Below, piece by piece: positions 1 to 12,142 of a stretch of 64,000 nucleotides of DNA (positions are counted from its first letter, which is position 1; the number at the start of each line of letters is the position of its first letter). Location of the stretch: contig JALIRH010000036.1 in NCBI GenBank assembly GCA_023055505.1, positions 3,038,001-3,102,000 of the forward strand, written 5' to 3'. A program made the position numbers and the translations under genes. The notes under the pieces were generated by a model that was given only the letters and a program-made list of their open reading frames with translations, was not told the DNA's origin and made no database searches. The stretch is from Callipepla californica brunnescens. Its lineage: Eukaryota; Chordata; Aves; Galliformes; Odontophoridae.

Positions 1-3000
1 AAGAGATTAGTAAGTCTTTTCCTGACCAAGAATTTCTTTGCATCTCGGGTTTTTCTGAAGCTAAACCCACTTTTCCAGTGTTTACTCCTTGTGGAAAGCA
101 CAGTTTAACACACATCTGGGGAGACAGTATTTAATGATGGTACCTGATTCTTCCAGTAGCAAACTTTCTGTGAAATGCTCTGTAGCTTGTTTAGGTTGCA
201 GAGCTCCCACCTGTATGACTGTAATATATTTTATTTGCATTTTCTCTTTACTGAGAATCATAAATGCTTTGTCCCTGTTGAACCGAGATCAGTGCTAGTG
301 CCAGGCAGCCTTGAAGAGCAAAACAAGTTTAATTTAGTGAAGGTCAGGGTTAAAGTCTTGATTATGATGTCTGAAAAATAGTTAGCCACCACAGGCAGAA
401 GAAGAAGAAAACACAAATGTCTTGTGCTAAATGCTAGGCATCCGACAAGGCATCGCTTACATGTAGATCTACATACCAATCTGAGGACTGTCCTAACTTC
501 AGGATGCACCTAGGCTTCCTGCCCTGAAATGTTTGCCTCCAATTTAAACTCCAAGCTTATTTGCATTTTTAATGACTATTCTGTAATTCAAATAAGAGCA
601 TCAGAGTGTGTATTAAAAGTCACTGTCTCTCCTTTCTAATGACGATGATCTTATCACTTTGGAATAGATAGCTGGCATCTGTGAGAACGATTAAGAATGG
701 TTGAAATCCTCTGTATTTGTCTAAGAAGTATGCCTCATAAGGACTCAGAGCCCTCATTCTTCTAGGTTTTCCTTTACAAATCAATTCTAAACTTCATTTT
801 TAGCATTCCACAAACCCCATTTTTCAGCTCACTAGTTTCTGTGCACCATTCCAGTCATCTTTTCATGTATCAGCATTTCACAGAGCCTATGTCATACAGA
901 AATGTATCTTCCTGTTTTGGGGGCATGGGGGGTCGTTATCAAACACCACAGCCCATAATTTCTGAAGTCCTGAAATCTGTGCACTGTGTACACCAGGTAA
1001 GAATGAAGAATGTCAAAACCTCAGCCGTAATGATCAGATTTCCTCACTTGTCAGTCTTCCCCTGGGATTCTTTATAGCTCATTAAACAAAACAGAAAGGA
1101 GCTTATACAGAAAGAAAAAGTTCGACATGATCAACTAGCTTTGCTGGTAATGCGTGCAATCCACCCAGATGTCTAGACAGTTTGAAAAATACAGATGGCA
1201 TTTAGAGGTTACAGATGTTACTCCTCTCGTTGGACTTCAAATTAAGTAGGAACAGACCCTATCAACGTTAGGTGGTCCAATTCCAAAGGAAACATCCAGT
1301 GTGTGGCAGGAAATGAAGTTATTGGTTCAGTAGGCACTTCACCTTTCAAATCAGTGAACCTCTTGGTCTTTCTTCAAGGAAGTTCTGCGCCCCGCAGAGT
1401 GCGTGCTTTGGGGAAAGGGGAGAGAACAAATTGGTCGGAGCTTCAATTGTGGGAAACCTGCAGTATTACTTCATAAAAAGGGAGGAAAAAGAAAAGCAAC
1501 ACCTGCATCCTGGCCTGATGGCAGTTCAGGCAGGTGTTCCTTTGCTGCTCTGCTTACTTGCCCTGTGTAGTAGTAAGTTGGAGGGTATGCTTTCTTATCC
1601 AGGCTTCAGACAGTACTATTCCCTTCTAAATAGTAGTTAATGGCTCTGCAAGAGGTAATGAGATGAAACGTGGACAAATGCTTGCAAAAGTTGGCATTCT
1701 GGAACACCCAGGACAACCAAGGTTATCCAGAAGTAGCATCTCTTTCTTGGCCTGTGTTCCCCAAATACCACTGTGCCATTAGGCTTCCCTGGGGCACGAG
1801 CAGAGCAATCACAGAAGATATGAAAACACAGCATGAGGTGGCTGAGAAGCCCCCTGATTCCTCCAAGATGCAGGTCTGAGCAAGGTGAAACACCACAGAT
1901 TAGGTACAGGATCTCAAGGCACAGCCTGGATTTGTGTAGGTGAGGTTTTGGAGGAACATGAGTGGCATGGGAGCAGGGATAGTTGCAGGTGCATCGCACT
2001 GCTCACAGCCAAGTCAAAAACAATTTGGTCTGCTTCGTTGTGTTTGGGAATTTGCTTCGCTTACAGAAGAGTTTTGTTGCTCAGCTTAGTTACGGGTAAC
2101 CCAGAAGGCAGCCCAGGCCATGAAGAAGTGTGGCTGGTTGGTGTTGTGTAGCACGGTCTGAATACAAACAGGGCTGTTTGTGCAAGCCGTGGCTGCTTTT
2201 TTTAAGAGACTGCAAACCACCTTAACTCTTCTACGCCGCAGCAACATGTGAGCAAAGGAATGTGGCTGGTCTGTGCTAGTCCCAGAAAAGGTCCCAGATG
2301 AGGCCAGCAGATCGGGCAGCAGACGTGCAATACCGAGCCTATGAATAAAACACACAGACGTGTACCTTCCCTGTGCTACGTGTAGATGTGAGCAGTGCAG
2401 GAAACCAGCACAGAGATGCCACAGGAACAGAATGCACAAGGGCAGCGTGAACACCCGGTGGGAAGAGCCATGCTAAGCAGTAAGCAAGCTGTAAAACACA
2501 AGTCAGACAAAACATCTGGCAGCCGCTTCAAATAGTTCTCTGTCTGAAGGGCAGACAAGCCTGCAATAATCTCAAATCAAAACACGTGCAAGGATAGGAT
2601 CAATGCTCAGTGTGCTTTGTGCAAGTATTGAATGATTTTTGCTTCCTTCGGGCTTGTTTCACACGCCAAGAAAGGCTGGGCTTTGGGTTGGGTTTTTAAT
2701 TTCAATCAGCTTTACTAAATAAATCACCATGTATTTCCCTCTCCGGTCAAATGCAACATAGTTGTTGGTGTAAGATCAACAGCATTAGTTCCGTATAGGA
2801 AGTATATGGGAGAGAAGGAGCTAGCAAATGTTTTTCATGATTGTATTAACTTAGGCAAGAAAGTGCAACTGAACAACAACAGCAAAAAGCATAATGCAAA
2901 TGCTTCTAGCTTGTACATCTCAGTCACTGGGAACAAGAAGACCGTCTTGAAGAGATTGGGTAGGAATGTGACAGGTACGGTCGGATAGCTGGGCCCTGTC

Positions 3001-5230
3001 CAGGAGATTGCTTGAGCTCAGAGAAATAATTTCATTAGCAATGTGCGTCAGTGCTGCAGATAGAGGAGGAAATCAGCAACTGTCCTTCCCCTCCTCACGA
3101 TTTTGTTTTGTTTGTGCTGTCATAGCTTTGGCTGAGACCTACAGCAGGAATGCTCACTGGCACTGATGTGCCACATGCTAACCTGCACCCAAGAGCAGCT
3201 TTAGTTTTGAAAGGAATTTTGACACGACTGCTAAAGTAATGATGTGCTTCCTTATCAGCCACTAAAGGCATCCAGTGAAAGCTTCCTCTCTTCGTGCTTC
3301 TAGACTCAAATAACTTTTACCATAGTCTCAGCTTGAACAAAAGCACAGCGGGCAGATTCTCTGCAGGACTGTCACAGTGCTCCTGTATCACCAGCAAGCC
3401 AACACCAATCAAACTACTAAAGCCAGAAACCTCCTGTAAAACGTGGAGCTAAGTCCCACGTGCACAACTATGGTTAGCCAGCAACAGCAGAGAGAGAAGA
3501 GATGCTGGGCAGTGGAAGAGCATTTGTTTTCAATGAGCCTGTAGTCAGTACAAGCAGGACTCGTCGTTTTTAATGCTGCTCAGAAAAAAGGAGCAGGTCT
3601 GCCTGCCACATGCAGGCAACAGGAGGGGAAGCAGAAAGCCACTGAACTGATTCATTAGGATTTGCTAATCTGTGATATCATTTGTTGATTCCAGCAGGTC
3701 CAATCCCCATCTCATGACTTCCTCCGCTGTCACCATGGCGCTGTACATAAACACTGTGAACTCCCAGCCTCGAGCAGGTCATTTATTTCAAATATTCCAT
3801 GCAGCTGGAACACAAGCCTGTTTGGGTGTCTGGAGCCGAGCATGAACTAATTTCTCAGTCTTCTGCACCCGCCCCACCTTACGGGCCCTCCCCGGTCCGC
3901 CGTGCTCCCAGCACCCCTCCAGGCACACTCAGCAGAGCAGAGGCAGCCTTACCCTGGAGCTGGCAAGAAGCACACTTCACTCGGGCCCCCCACTACCCGC
4001 AGCAGAACAAAACAGCAATTATTCAGCACGCTGCCCACTTAGGACCCACAAACAATTGTGCTCTATGAACGGGAAAAACAAACAAGATGAAGACTTCCAA
4101 AATCCAACGAATGATTGCCATGATCGGAGATGGATAAGAAACAATTTTATTTTTTTTTTAGGAAAATCTCTCACCCAGTCCCCTTATAAGGAATTCACGA
4201 GCATACCTCTGAGCTTTAGTTGAGCCTCACATTTTGTAGTGTTTATGTGAACTGATGAAATCATTCGCTTTTCACACGCAAGTCGGTAGCTGCAGGCAAG
4301 ACTGAAGTATGAGGACAGGAGGCAGAAGTAAAAAGCCTTTGTCATAATGGACATTAAGAACAAGGGCATCTCAGTTCTGGTCTGTCTGGAGCCTTAGCGT
4401 AGCTGCTGATAGAATTTGAGAGCACCTATGTACTGCTCAGGCTGGAAGGGACTGAAGACACTAGCAGCAAGTGAGAAACAGTTTCTTCTCCACAAACAGC
4501 ATAAACCCACAACACTTCACAGCCCAGGAATGAAGCCTTGTGTGCAAACACATCTGTCAAAATGACCACAGCTTACAGCGGTGAGTAGGGAGTGACTAAT
4601 AACTAACATCAGGTGACTTGAGCTAAATCAAGCTGGGTGTCCAGAACACACTGAAGTCAGACTTCTTGAGTGCACATGATCTAGTGCCAGCTCTGACCGC
4701 TTGGTTGGACCCACCCACAGCACTTGCAGTAGTCTGTATGCTGTGCTGCTCGCTCGAGGATCCATGTTTATTTTCTTTCGTCCATCTCCCTTCCTAAGAT
4801 AGAAAGAAGTCAGGTGGCAAAATGAAGCAGTGGGTCAGAGCAGTAGGCTCTCCAAGAGGGAGAGCTTCTCTTCTGGAAGGAAAAAGAATTGCTTGCCTGC
4901 TGTAATACAGGAATAAAGTTTGATGAGATAACTCAAGCCCTACTCGACTGAATCTACTCAAATCTGTTCGAAGAATCAGAAGTATAGTGAAGAAATGAGT
5001 CACAGATTTCACTCAGCTCCACCTTGAACAGCTGTCTCTATACAGCTCTGCTGCTAAGTGCCTAACCTCATGTTCCCACTCCCTACACCTTGCCCCCCAC
5101 ACACACACAGCTTTCAGATACCAGCTTTAAGTTACTGTTCGTGTTGGGGCTGGCTTCTTGGTAGGAAGCTCACCATTCACATGGAAACTAGGGGTAAAGA
5201 ACACTGAGCATCTCATACAAATACAATGCA
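1..5230. other. Intergenic DNA downstream of SPSB1
   Basis: No coding region is supported here. All open frames are short, lack good splice borders and resemble no family I know. The stretch is AT-rich, ordinary non-coding sequence with a few short low-complexity runs, such as a short CA run near 5098-5108. I recognise no interspersed repeat. It lies beyond the SPSB1 polyadenylation signal. Confidence 0.6.
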
Positions 5231-5253
5231 CCATCCAGCAATATTTAATAAAG

Positions 5254-5259
5254 TTTATT
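5254..5259 (-). terminator. SPSB1: SPSB1 polyadenylation signal AATAAA
   Basis: A canonical AATAAA hexamer reads on the minus strand here, about 2.0 kb past the SPSB1 stop codon. It is followed on that strand by a GT-rich stretch at about 5205-5240, as expected for a downstream element. Cleavage would fall near 5230-5245. The site is inferred from sequence only; earlier minor sites are possible. Confidence 0.6.
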
Positions 5260-5681
5260 AGGTTATTGAGTATTATCTACAGCCATAAAACAAGAAGTGA
5301 GAGTTTAAAACTGTACAAAATGTAACAGAAGTGAGAAGAGATGGAGACAAGGGAGCATAAGAGTATCAGAAGTGGGGAGAACACAGCTGCTTCCCAGGAG
5401 TTAGGGAAGGCACTGGTTCAGGCTGAAGGCAACCAAGTAGAGTTCCATACACACTGTATTTAATTGTGCAATTTCTGTCCCACCCTGCAACAGAAACTAG
5501 TACAAACCCCTATGTTAAAAAAATCATATAATATTAGATTTAAAAAAGAAAGGGGCTCATCGCACCCCAGCCAGTCTTGGCACCAATTCTGTGCTTTAAA
5601 AATATACTATGCAAGTAGTTTAATTTTAAAAAGGTACCCTACAGCAGCTGTTTAAAACATGTTCTTATACATACACCACAA

Positions 5682-5699
5682 ATATATATATATATATAT
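5682..5699. repeat. (TA)n microsatellite in SPSB1 3'UTR
   Basis: A perfect AT dinucleotide run of about 18 bp inside the inferred SPSB1 3'UTR. It would be AU-rich in the message. Confidence 0.9.
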
Positions 5700-5761
5700 T
5701 AACATTTTCAACAACTAAACTCATTTGTACCTACACAGAACTGAGGGAATAACTCAAGAGC

Positions 5762-5801
5762 AAAAAAAAAAAAAAAAAACAAAAAACAAAAAACAAAAAA
5801 C
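5762..5801. repeat. A18 tract followed by CAAAAAA units
   Basis: A run of 18 A is followed by three C-A6 units on the plus strand. In the SPSB1 transcript, which runs on the minus strand, it reads as a U-rich block of about 40 nt. It is low-complexity sequence and probably length-variable. Confidence 0.9.
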
Positions 5802-7249
5802 CAACCATACAAACATTTTTTCAAGACAAAGAAATGTGCAAAATAACCTCAGAAAGGCAGCATAGTAACCTGCGGAGAGGTCAAGAGAGCAGCTCCTGCT
5901 AGTAAAGGAGCATCATCCTCTCTGTACCTGGCTACTGAGGCAAGAATCTATTTGGGATGTGCTGATTTTGCCTGAATTGCTAGTCCTGTTTATTGAAGGT
6001 TTCCCTTGCCAAACCCCCAGCTCTGGAGAGGATCTCTTCTTGCTGTGCCTGAAGATCACCCCATTACAGTCTCACAGGTTACATTCTGCAGCAACCATTT
6101 CCTGGATTTCTGGTCTTCCTATGGCACTTCTGTAGTCACACTGTTACCACCTTCTCTGGGATGACTTCCCAACCACTTACCATCCCCAAGAAACAGAACT
6201 ATTCCTGCTGCATAGCTAAGAGTAGATTATGCTGATGGCCTACAGCAGAAGGCAGCCTGGTTTGAGTGACTAAGCAGTCTATTCAGGAAGAAAATTCCCT
6301 GGAAGAGTCAGAGAACCACTGTGTTTCTCTAAAGCTTTAACCTGGAACAGGTTAAACAGAAAGCAGACCTTAAAATGGCAAGACCTGCAGCTGCATAGCA
6401 AGTGTCAGAGCTCATCCAGCTGCCACACCAAAGAGTGCTTTGCAGGAAATGTCTGTCCCTCCTTGCTGATGTGAGGTCAAAGAAACCCCAAACTGAAACC
6501 TAGAGCTTTAAGTCAAGAGGAAGAAGGCAGGTGAAGACATGGGATGGCTCCTCAATCAGCTAAGTCACACCCACTCAGAAGCAGCAGGACAGAGAACAGA
6601 GCAGGAGAACTGAGAAGGTGACGGTGATAAACAGGAAAGCAAGATTCACTCTCTATGAAGGAACATTAGAACACGGTGAGAGGTCCTGGCAGGGACAGAT
6701 GTGAGCAATATAACCACCTCCTCCAAACTAAGCATCGTGGTGGAAGGGTTCTTGGTTTTGGTGTTAGGGTTTTTTTTTGGTTTTTAAGAACTCAGCAATG
6801 AATTCCTCTTGATATTCCAGACTCTCCCCAATTCCACTGGCCACCCCACGCCTTTCCATTCTTAGCACCTAGTCTTAAGATACCCACTCCTAGTGCCTTC
6901 CCTTCCCCAAACTATGTCCTTCCCTTAAACTGGTACAGAAGAAGGGCTCACTCCCAGGCTCTACAACCCAAAGGATGGAGTGCAGCCTTTTATCAGGAGA
7001 AGCAGGGAAGCACAGAGCTTCTGTTAAAGTTTTCTTCAAGTGTGCTGGGGAAGTGACTTTCAAAGAACAAAACACTCAGTCGTGAAATAAAGACTACTCA
7101 AGAACTTGCCACTAATGGACACTTTTTTAGCAGTTAACAGGAGCACTTTGGCCAAGGATTTCCAACAGTAGCAATGACACGAAGGTGGCAAACCCACTGC
7201 CCAGCAGGTCAGCTCCAGACATTTTGCCTTGGTTCCAACTTTCTGAAGG

Positions 7250-7377
7250 TCACTGGTAGAGCAGGTAACTCTTGAGGGAGGCTGGCAGTGGCAGGGTAGG
7301 GATCTCATTCAGTCTTTCCTTGCCCAGAGCAAGCCTCACAGCTCGCCGACACAAGTCCATCAGAGGCAGTGGTTCAG
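7250..7377 (-). CDS. SPSB1: SPSB1 last coding exon (SOCS box)
   Basis: This exon is preceded on the minus strand by a T-rich tract ending TTTTTTCTAG. It opens in phase 1, with its first two bases completing a Pro codon split across the junction. It encodes the whole SOCS box and ends ...SYLLYQ followed by TGA at 7252-7250. The reading frame is lost without this exon, because read-through of the upstream donor gives non-homologous residues. Confidence 0.96.
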
Positions 7378-8542
7378 CTAGAAAAAAGACAACACAAGAC
7401 ATTAACATCTCAACCTACACATTCATTTTGTTAACTCTAGAAATTCCTCCCTCTGCTGAAACTGAGCAAGATAAGAGAATGCCTGGCCTGTTCACAAAAC
7501 CCAAGCCATTCAGCATTCACTAATCAGCAGCTCCAGCTCATCAAACACACAGACAGAGCATAATGTTTCTGTAGAAAGTAAGTCCATGAAGGAAAAGATA
7601 CTCACATTCCCCTGGTAGCATCATATGGTAAAGGTACCCAGGAAATGCTGATGTGTTTTTTACATAGTAGGATAACAGCCATCCCACCTTTCATTTATGC
7701 TGCATACTTCCAAAGAAGAAAGCAAAGCCACGTGTCATTCTCATCATTACTCACAGGAAGAAATACTCTGATGGGGAATGTCACAATATATCAAAGATCT
7801 GGGAAAAATACAAGCCTTCAGCTACTATTTTGGCACCTTGTACACTTACTGAACAAGATGATACTAGTTTTTCAGGCAGGGTATACAGGGTCCTTTGATA
7901 CTGAAGAGTCTTTCATAGCACTTAATGGACAGAGGTCAGAGCCAGAGTGAACGCATTACAGCTGCACAGAAGGAATATACACATCACCAACAGGAACTGT
8001 GAGAAACAAGTCTGTCCAAGCTCACCTGCACACAGTACACTGCTCAAGAAGGAGGGGAGGTTCTCCTCCCCCTAAAGACAGATAAAACAAAGGCATCAGG
8101 TCAAGTAGGTAACTGGATATCCTTCTAATAGCCTGAGTGCTCAGCATGCACCATTAGAAAGCTTCTGTCAGAGACATCTTAGGCCAAACACACCTGAAGA
8201 CATTTGCAAAAATAGAAAAGTTTGGCTGAGAAGCTGCAGTTCTCAAAGTCTCTGATAGGTGCCAACCAGCTTCAGCTTCTACTGAAGCCAAATTAATCTG
8301 ATTGTTCACACAGCTGTTTTAAACAGCTGAGGCACAAGGAAAGCTTATTTTCTAAGCATGGTCATGTTATATTTCTTACCAGAAGCCACTCTGTCAATAA
8401 GGTGGACACAAATCCCTTCCTTGCAGGTTCAAGGATTTCAGTGTTAGTTGTTAAGCTCGGATAGAAGCGTTGTCAGGAGTCTCTGATTAGACCACTCCTG
8501 ATTCTACTTTGGAAAAAGTAAACAATCACACTGCTCCATGTT

Positions 8543-8590
<48 letters not shown>

Positions 8591-11500
8591 AATAAGCAAC
8601 AGAGAAAGCAATTTATCTAGCTTTTGGCAAGAAGTCTGAACAGGAAAATTTGCTAGCTGAAGAGAGACTCGGTAACAAGAATTGCACTCAAATTGGCCCA
8701 TCTCCTCCTTCTAGTTAGCAGAGAGATGGACCAATGCCTTATTTCTCTCAGTCGATCCCTGTGAAGTATCACAAGCACTGCCTTCTGCAGGGGAAGCTGC
8801 AGCACAGTATGGTTTTTTGTTTGTACTCCAGAGTTGCCCTTGTGCTTCAAGCATTATTATTGAGGCATCATGCCTCTCTAAGTACACCTCTTCTGCAAGA
8901 AGAGGTGGGTGGGGAGCAATCAAACAAATCTGTCAGGGTAGTTCTGCTCATTCCCAAGCCCTACTATTTCTCACCAATGTTCTGTAGCCCCAGGGCTGCT
9001 CAGTGCCTTCCTGCACAGCACAGCCACACTCAGCCCAAGGCACAGCCCCCTTGCCTGCTCGTGACCTACTTCAAGATCCACGCTGCCTCTTTGGCTGGGA
9101 CAGGTCTCTCTGTACAGCAGGACTACACGTCTCAGTTCTGGCTGCAATACTACCAGAGAAACTTATTACTGGCAGCACTCCTTTGGCACTTGCCAATGTA
9201 GCCTTACCCTTAAAAATTGTACCCTCTGAAGTACAAATATACTGCATTCCAATTCTGTCCCAGCTCCTCTTGCTCCATACAGAGATAGCTTGGGCAGAGA
9301 TATCGTCCAGCCAGAGGACAGTGGCCACAGAGAACAAGGGGCTTAGGTTTTCAAAGCCTACAGGCATCAGCTTAACAAATAATTCCCATTGAACAGCCTT
9401 AAAAAGCTGCGAAGATCATCTTCCCACAGAGATTAAGAAAAAGAACTTTGTCCTCATCTACTTTGCACTGATAATCCAATCTTTGCAAAGACAGACCAGA
9501 AGAGAAAGCACACACACACACACACGACCTTCTTCCATTCACAAGCACTACAATCGCTGGACACAGAGCTGCTATTGAATGCTGAGAAGTGGTTAGAGCC
9601 AGACACCTTCTTTCTACATGTGCCAAAATAGCGTCCTGTCATTCCTGGCCTCACGCCCATGATTCACTCCTATGCCGAGAGCACACTGCAACCAAATCCA
9701 ATACAGGAGGTGGCTGTTTCCCTGCTAAGCACAGTTCTGCACAGACAGCTCCACAGACTTGCTGGCTCTGAAAGGAGCTGCAAGTTTTGGATTTGACCCT
9801 TCCAAAATCCTGGTTACTGGAGCTGCTGCCATTCTGTGAGCTGTTGTGGCAGGATAAGTTGGGTCCTGTCGGTGAGAAAATGCTTCGCCAAGAGCTCTCA
9901 AATCAAAAGATCGCAATTCTCCAGGGTTATTCTGCCTCTCATCTGCTAAAATGCTGATGGAAAGAAGGCTGAGTGTAGGAAGAAGAAGAAATATGGAAAG
10001 AATACACCTTTTATTGAGGATTAAGACAGCTTTTCAACATCCCTGTGGTAAGCAAGTGCTTACTTTGACTTGTGTAAGTTACTTTAAGTTCCTCTGAAGA
10101 GTCGGTGAATGGCTATACTACTACTAAATAAGAAGAAAAAGTTATTTGGCAGAAGCAGGAGATTCCATCTGACCCTTTCTCCCTGGTCTCACCAGGACGT
10201 GTTGCTTTCTACCCACATTAAGACAGGACACATCAGGTATGCAAGTATCAGTATGGTACCTCCACTGGGTCTTGCTGAGTTTAAGCACATTTCTCAAAGT
10301 ACTTGTAGTTTGTACACCAGTGTCCTCACAAGGCTTTTCTGGTTAGTCTGGCAGCCCAGTTTTCTGGTGCCCAGTGCTGCCTGGCTGCACCTTATATCAC
10401 CAGTGCTTGGAGTTTGCCACTGGTGGCCCAAATACGTTCTAAGCACAAATAAAAGCCCAGTATGCTACAGCCTTTGGGCAGATGCTGTTCTGAAATGCAG
10501 GGGAAACACTACCTGTTTCATTAGCAATACCAGCTGACTTATTTCAATAACAACAGATGCAGATTTTCACCCACTTCCTTCACCTCTCTCCTCCACCCTA
10601 TCCAGAGGGCAGAGTCACAGAATGGCCCAATGAGCACTTTATGAGAGATAAGACTTTAGCACACTGGGGCAGCCAAACCCATTACTAAGTTAGCAAGGGA
10701 TTGATGTTCCTATTAATAAAAGACATAGCATGCAAGTTGGCCTGGCTACGACACCCAGCCCTCACACTGGAAATGAGAACAGCCCGCCCTGAAAGAAAGA
10801 AGCAAACTACTTTCTTCAGAGACAGGACATTCCCATTTCCTCAGACAAGGACCGATCTTCCCACTCCTTCCTGCAGGGAAGTTTCAAAGTCCTTTCACAA
10901 GGCATTGCAGGAATTGTCCCTCAGAGATTGCTCCCTGCGAAGAAGTGCCCAGGATTGCACTGCAAACATCACAGCTATCATCAGGAATGCCCTTTTTTGA
11001 CGTTTTGGTAGCAGTATAGAAAGGTTTGTCATTCCAGATGACCAACTGGCATCACCCTCTCTCACTATACCACTTTCCTGAACTTCACTTGCTCCCCACA
11101 GTGCATTGGTAACAGCACGTTAGCTGATAACCAGCCAGACAAGCTCTATCTAACTGCCATTAAGGATCTGGAGATTTCTATAAATCCCACTGCTGACATG
11201 AGGACCTCACCTCTTCAGCAAAGTGAAAAAACCCTCAAAGATGGCATAGTAAACTTGCACATAAGTAGCATGCAGGTGTGGGTGGCTAGGAGAAATACAG
11301 AGCTTATACTCACGGTCAAGTCCATTCAAGTAGCGCATCCTTATTTCACAGTGTCCCCACACTGCACTCACCACTGGATACAGCTTTTTCCCTTTAAGTC
11401 CCCGAAAGGCAACACCCATATATTGCCCGTCTACAATGAAGCTCAGTGTTCCATCATCCATGTCCAAAACCACCAGGAAGGAATCCGGCACTATGAAAGT

Positions 11501-12007
11501 CTCATCTGGTTCTAAGAAGGCAGGGTATGTTTTACTTGGCTGGTTCTTGCCATCGTGGTACAGTCTGTTGCGTCCAAGGTCCCATCCCCACGACTCGTGG
11601 TTATTTCCTACAAGTGTGGTGTACCCTACAGAATGCAAAGGGGCATCTGCTGTTGCTACCCCTACCACAGCGTGCGTGCCTCGCTGCCGCATCGCCCACG
11701 TTATCTGCCACACGTGCAGTCCTCGCGTGTACCCCACTTTGCCTCTGATGGCGTCTGTGCTCTGAGCCACCGGATGCCGGTGAAATATGAGTTTGTCATC
11801 CTCCTTCACAAATACATTCAGCGAGCGGTCGTCATTGTTCCATGAATGCAATAACTGGACTTCGTAGGATACAGGAGGCATGTCCAGTAGCAAGTCCAGA
11901 CGCGTGGGTTTGCTGTAGTCAAGTCTGTGGAGCTCCTGTTTCAATGGTCTGTATACTGGGTCCCTCATATCCACAGTCTTTATCCCTCCTGTGACCTTCT
12001 GACCCAT
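7250..12007 (-). CDS. SPSB1: SPSB1, SPRY domain-containing SOCS box protein 1
   Basis: The coding sequence joins 12007-11314 (694 nt) to 7377-7250 (128 nt), giving 273 aa, the same length as human SPSB1. SPSB1 is a substrate receptor of a cytosolic Elongin B/C-Cullin-5 ubiquitin ligase. From family knowledge, its SPRY domain binds (D/E)-(I/L)-N-N-N motifs, for example in iNOS and Par-4, and it also restrains TGF-beta signalling. The SPRY domain covers roughly residues 55-230, with recognisable stretches such as HVWQITW (98-104) and [19 protein letters not shown] (128-146). The SOCS box covers about 232-273, with the BC-box pattern [16 protein letters not shown] and a Cul5-box-like LPLP. The ATG at 12007 has A at -3 and G at +4. 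An in-frame extension would need a TTG, so this start is preferred. The protein is nearly identical to the mammalian one as I recall it. Confidence 0.97.
8054..8071. repeat. Short perfect inverted repeat (7-bp stem)
   Basis: GGGGAGG, a TTCT loop, then CCTCCCC: a perfect 7-bp GC-rich stem with a 4-nt loop within SPSB1 intron 2. It is too small to be a miRNA precursor. It may be chance. Confidence 0.5.
8543..8588. repeat. A17-(AT)n microsatellite
   Basis: A run of 17 A passes directly into about 14 AT units. This is a simple repeat in SPSB1 intron 2, probably polymorphic. Confidence 0.95.
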
Positions 12008-12142
12008 CGTGGGTTCTGATTTTGCCTGCTTAGAGGCTCCCAAGGCAAGCTCATCAATTCACTCAGCTGCTTCTGCTTTCATTCGGCTCTACAGGAAATG
12101 TTGCTTGGAGACCTTGTCAAGATGTTCACTAGTCAGTATTGC
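11314..12142 (-). CDS. SPSB1: SPSB1 exon 2: 5'UTR end, start codon and SPRY domain
   Basis: The acceptor is a strong pyrimidine tract ending CCATTAG, with AG at 12144-12143. The donor GTGAGT lies at 11313-11308. The exon carries 135 nt of 5'UTR (12142-12008) and then codons 1-231 plus one base (12007-11314). Exon size and phase match the known vertebrate SPSB1 pattern of a non-coding exon 1, a large exon 2 and a SOCS-box exon 3. The 5'UTR part holds two upstream ATGs, described separately. Confidence 0.93.
11980..12054 (-). other. uORF 2 overlapping the SPSB1 start codon
   Basis: An ATG at 12054-12052 in a weak context (T at -3, A at +4) opens a 24-codon frame. It runs through the main ATG at 12007 in another frame and stops with TAA at 11982-11980. 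Ribosomes that start here would bypass the main start, so it could dampen SPSB1 translation if used. Confidence 0.6.
12059..12082 (-). other. uORF 1 in SPSB1 5'UTR (7 codons)
   Basis: An ATG at 12082-12080 opens a 7-codon frame closed by TGA at 12061-12059, inside SPSB1 exon 2 and about 50 nt before the main start. It is seen directly. Translation is not shown. Confidence 0.6.

Larger units (their letters stand above)
5235..7249 (-). other. SPSB1: SPSB1 3' untranslated region
   Basis: This is the minus-strand sequence between the SPSB1 stop codon and the AATAAA at 5254-5259. Its length of about 2.0 kb is in the range expected for vertebrate SPSB1 messages. The distal half is U/A-rich: it holds a (TA)n run at 5682-5699 and, read on the mRNA strand, a T18 tract next to short T6G units (5762-5801). 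The end is inferred from the poly(A) signal. Confidence 0.6.
7378..11313 (-). other. SPSB1: SPSB1 intron 2 (between SPRY and SOCS-box exons)
   Basis: A 3.9 kb intron with donor GTGAGT at 11313-11308 and acceptor TTTTTTCTAG ending at 7378. It holds an A17-(AT)n microsatellite at 8543-8588, a short CA run near 9511-9523 and a small perfect inverted repeat at 8054-8071. No other gene is supported inside it. Confidence 0.9.

Noticed and set aside
10610..10640. Short CR1-like string (GAGTCACAGAATGGCCCAAT)
   Set aside because: Only about 15-20 bp resemble the CR1 end and the following sequence does not continue the match.
12005..12043. N-terminal extension of SPSB1 by 12 residues
   Set aside because: It would have to start at TTG. 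The ATG at 12007 has a strong context and gives the exact family length of 273 aa.
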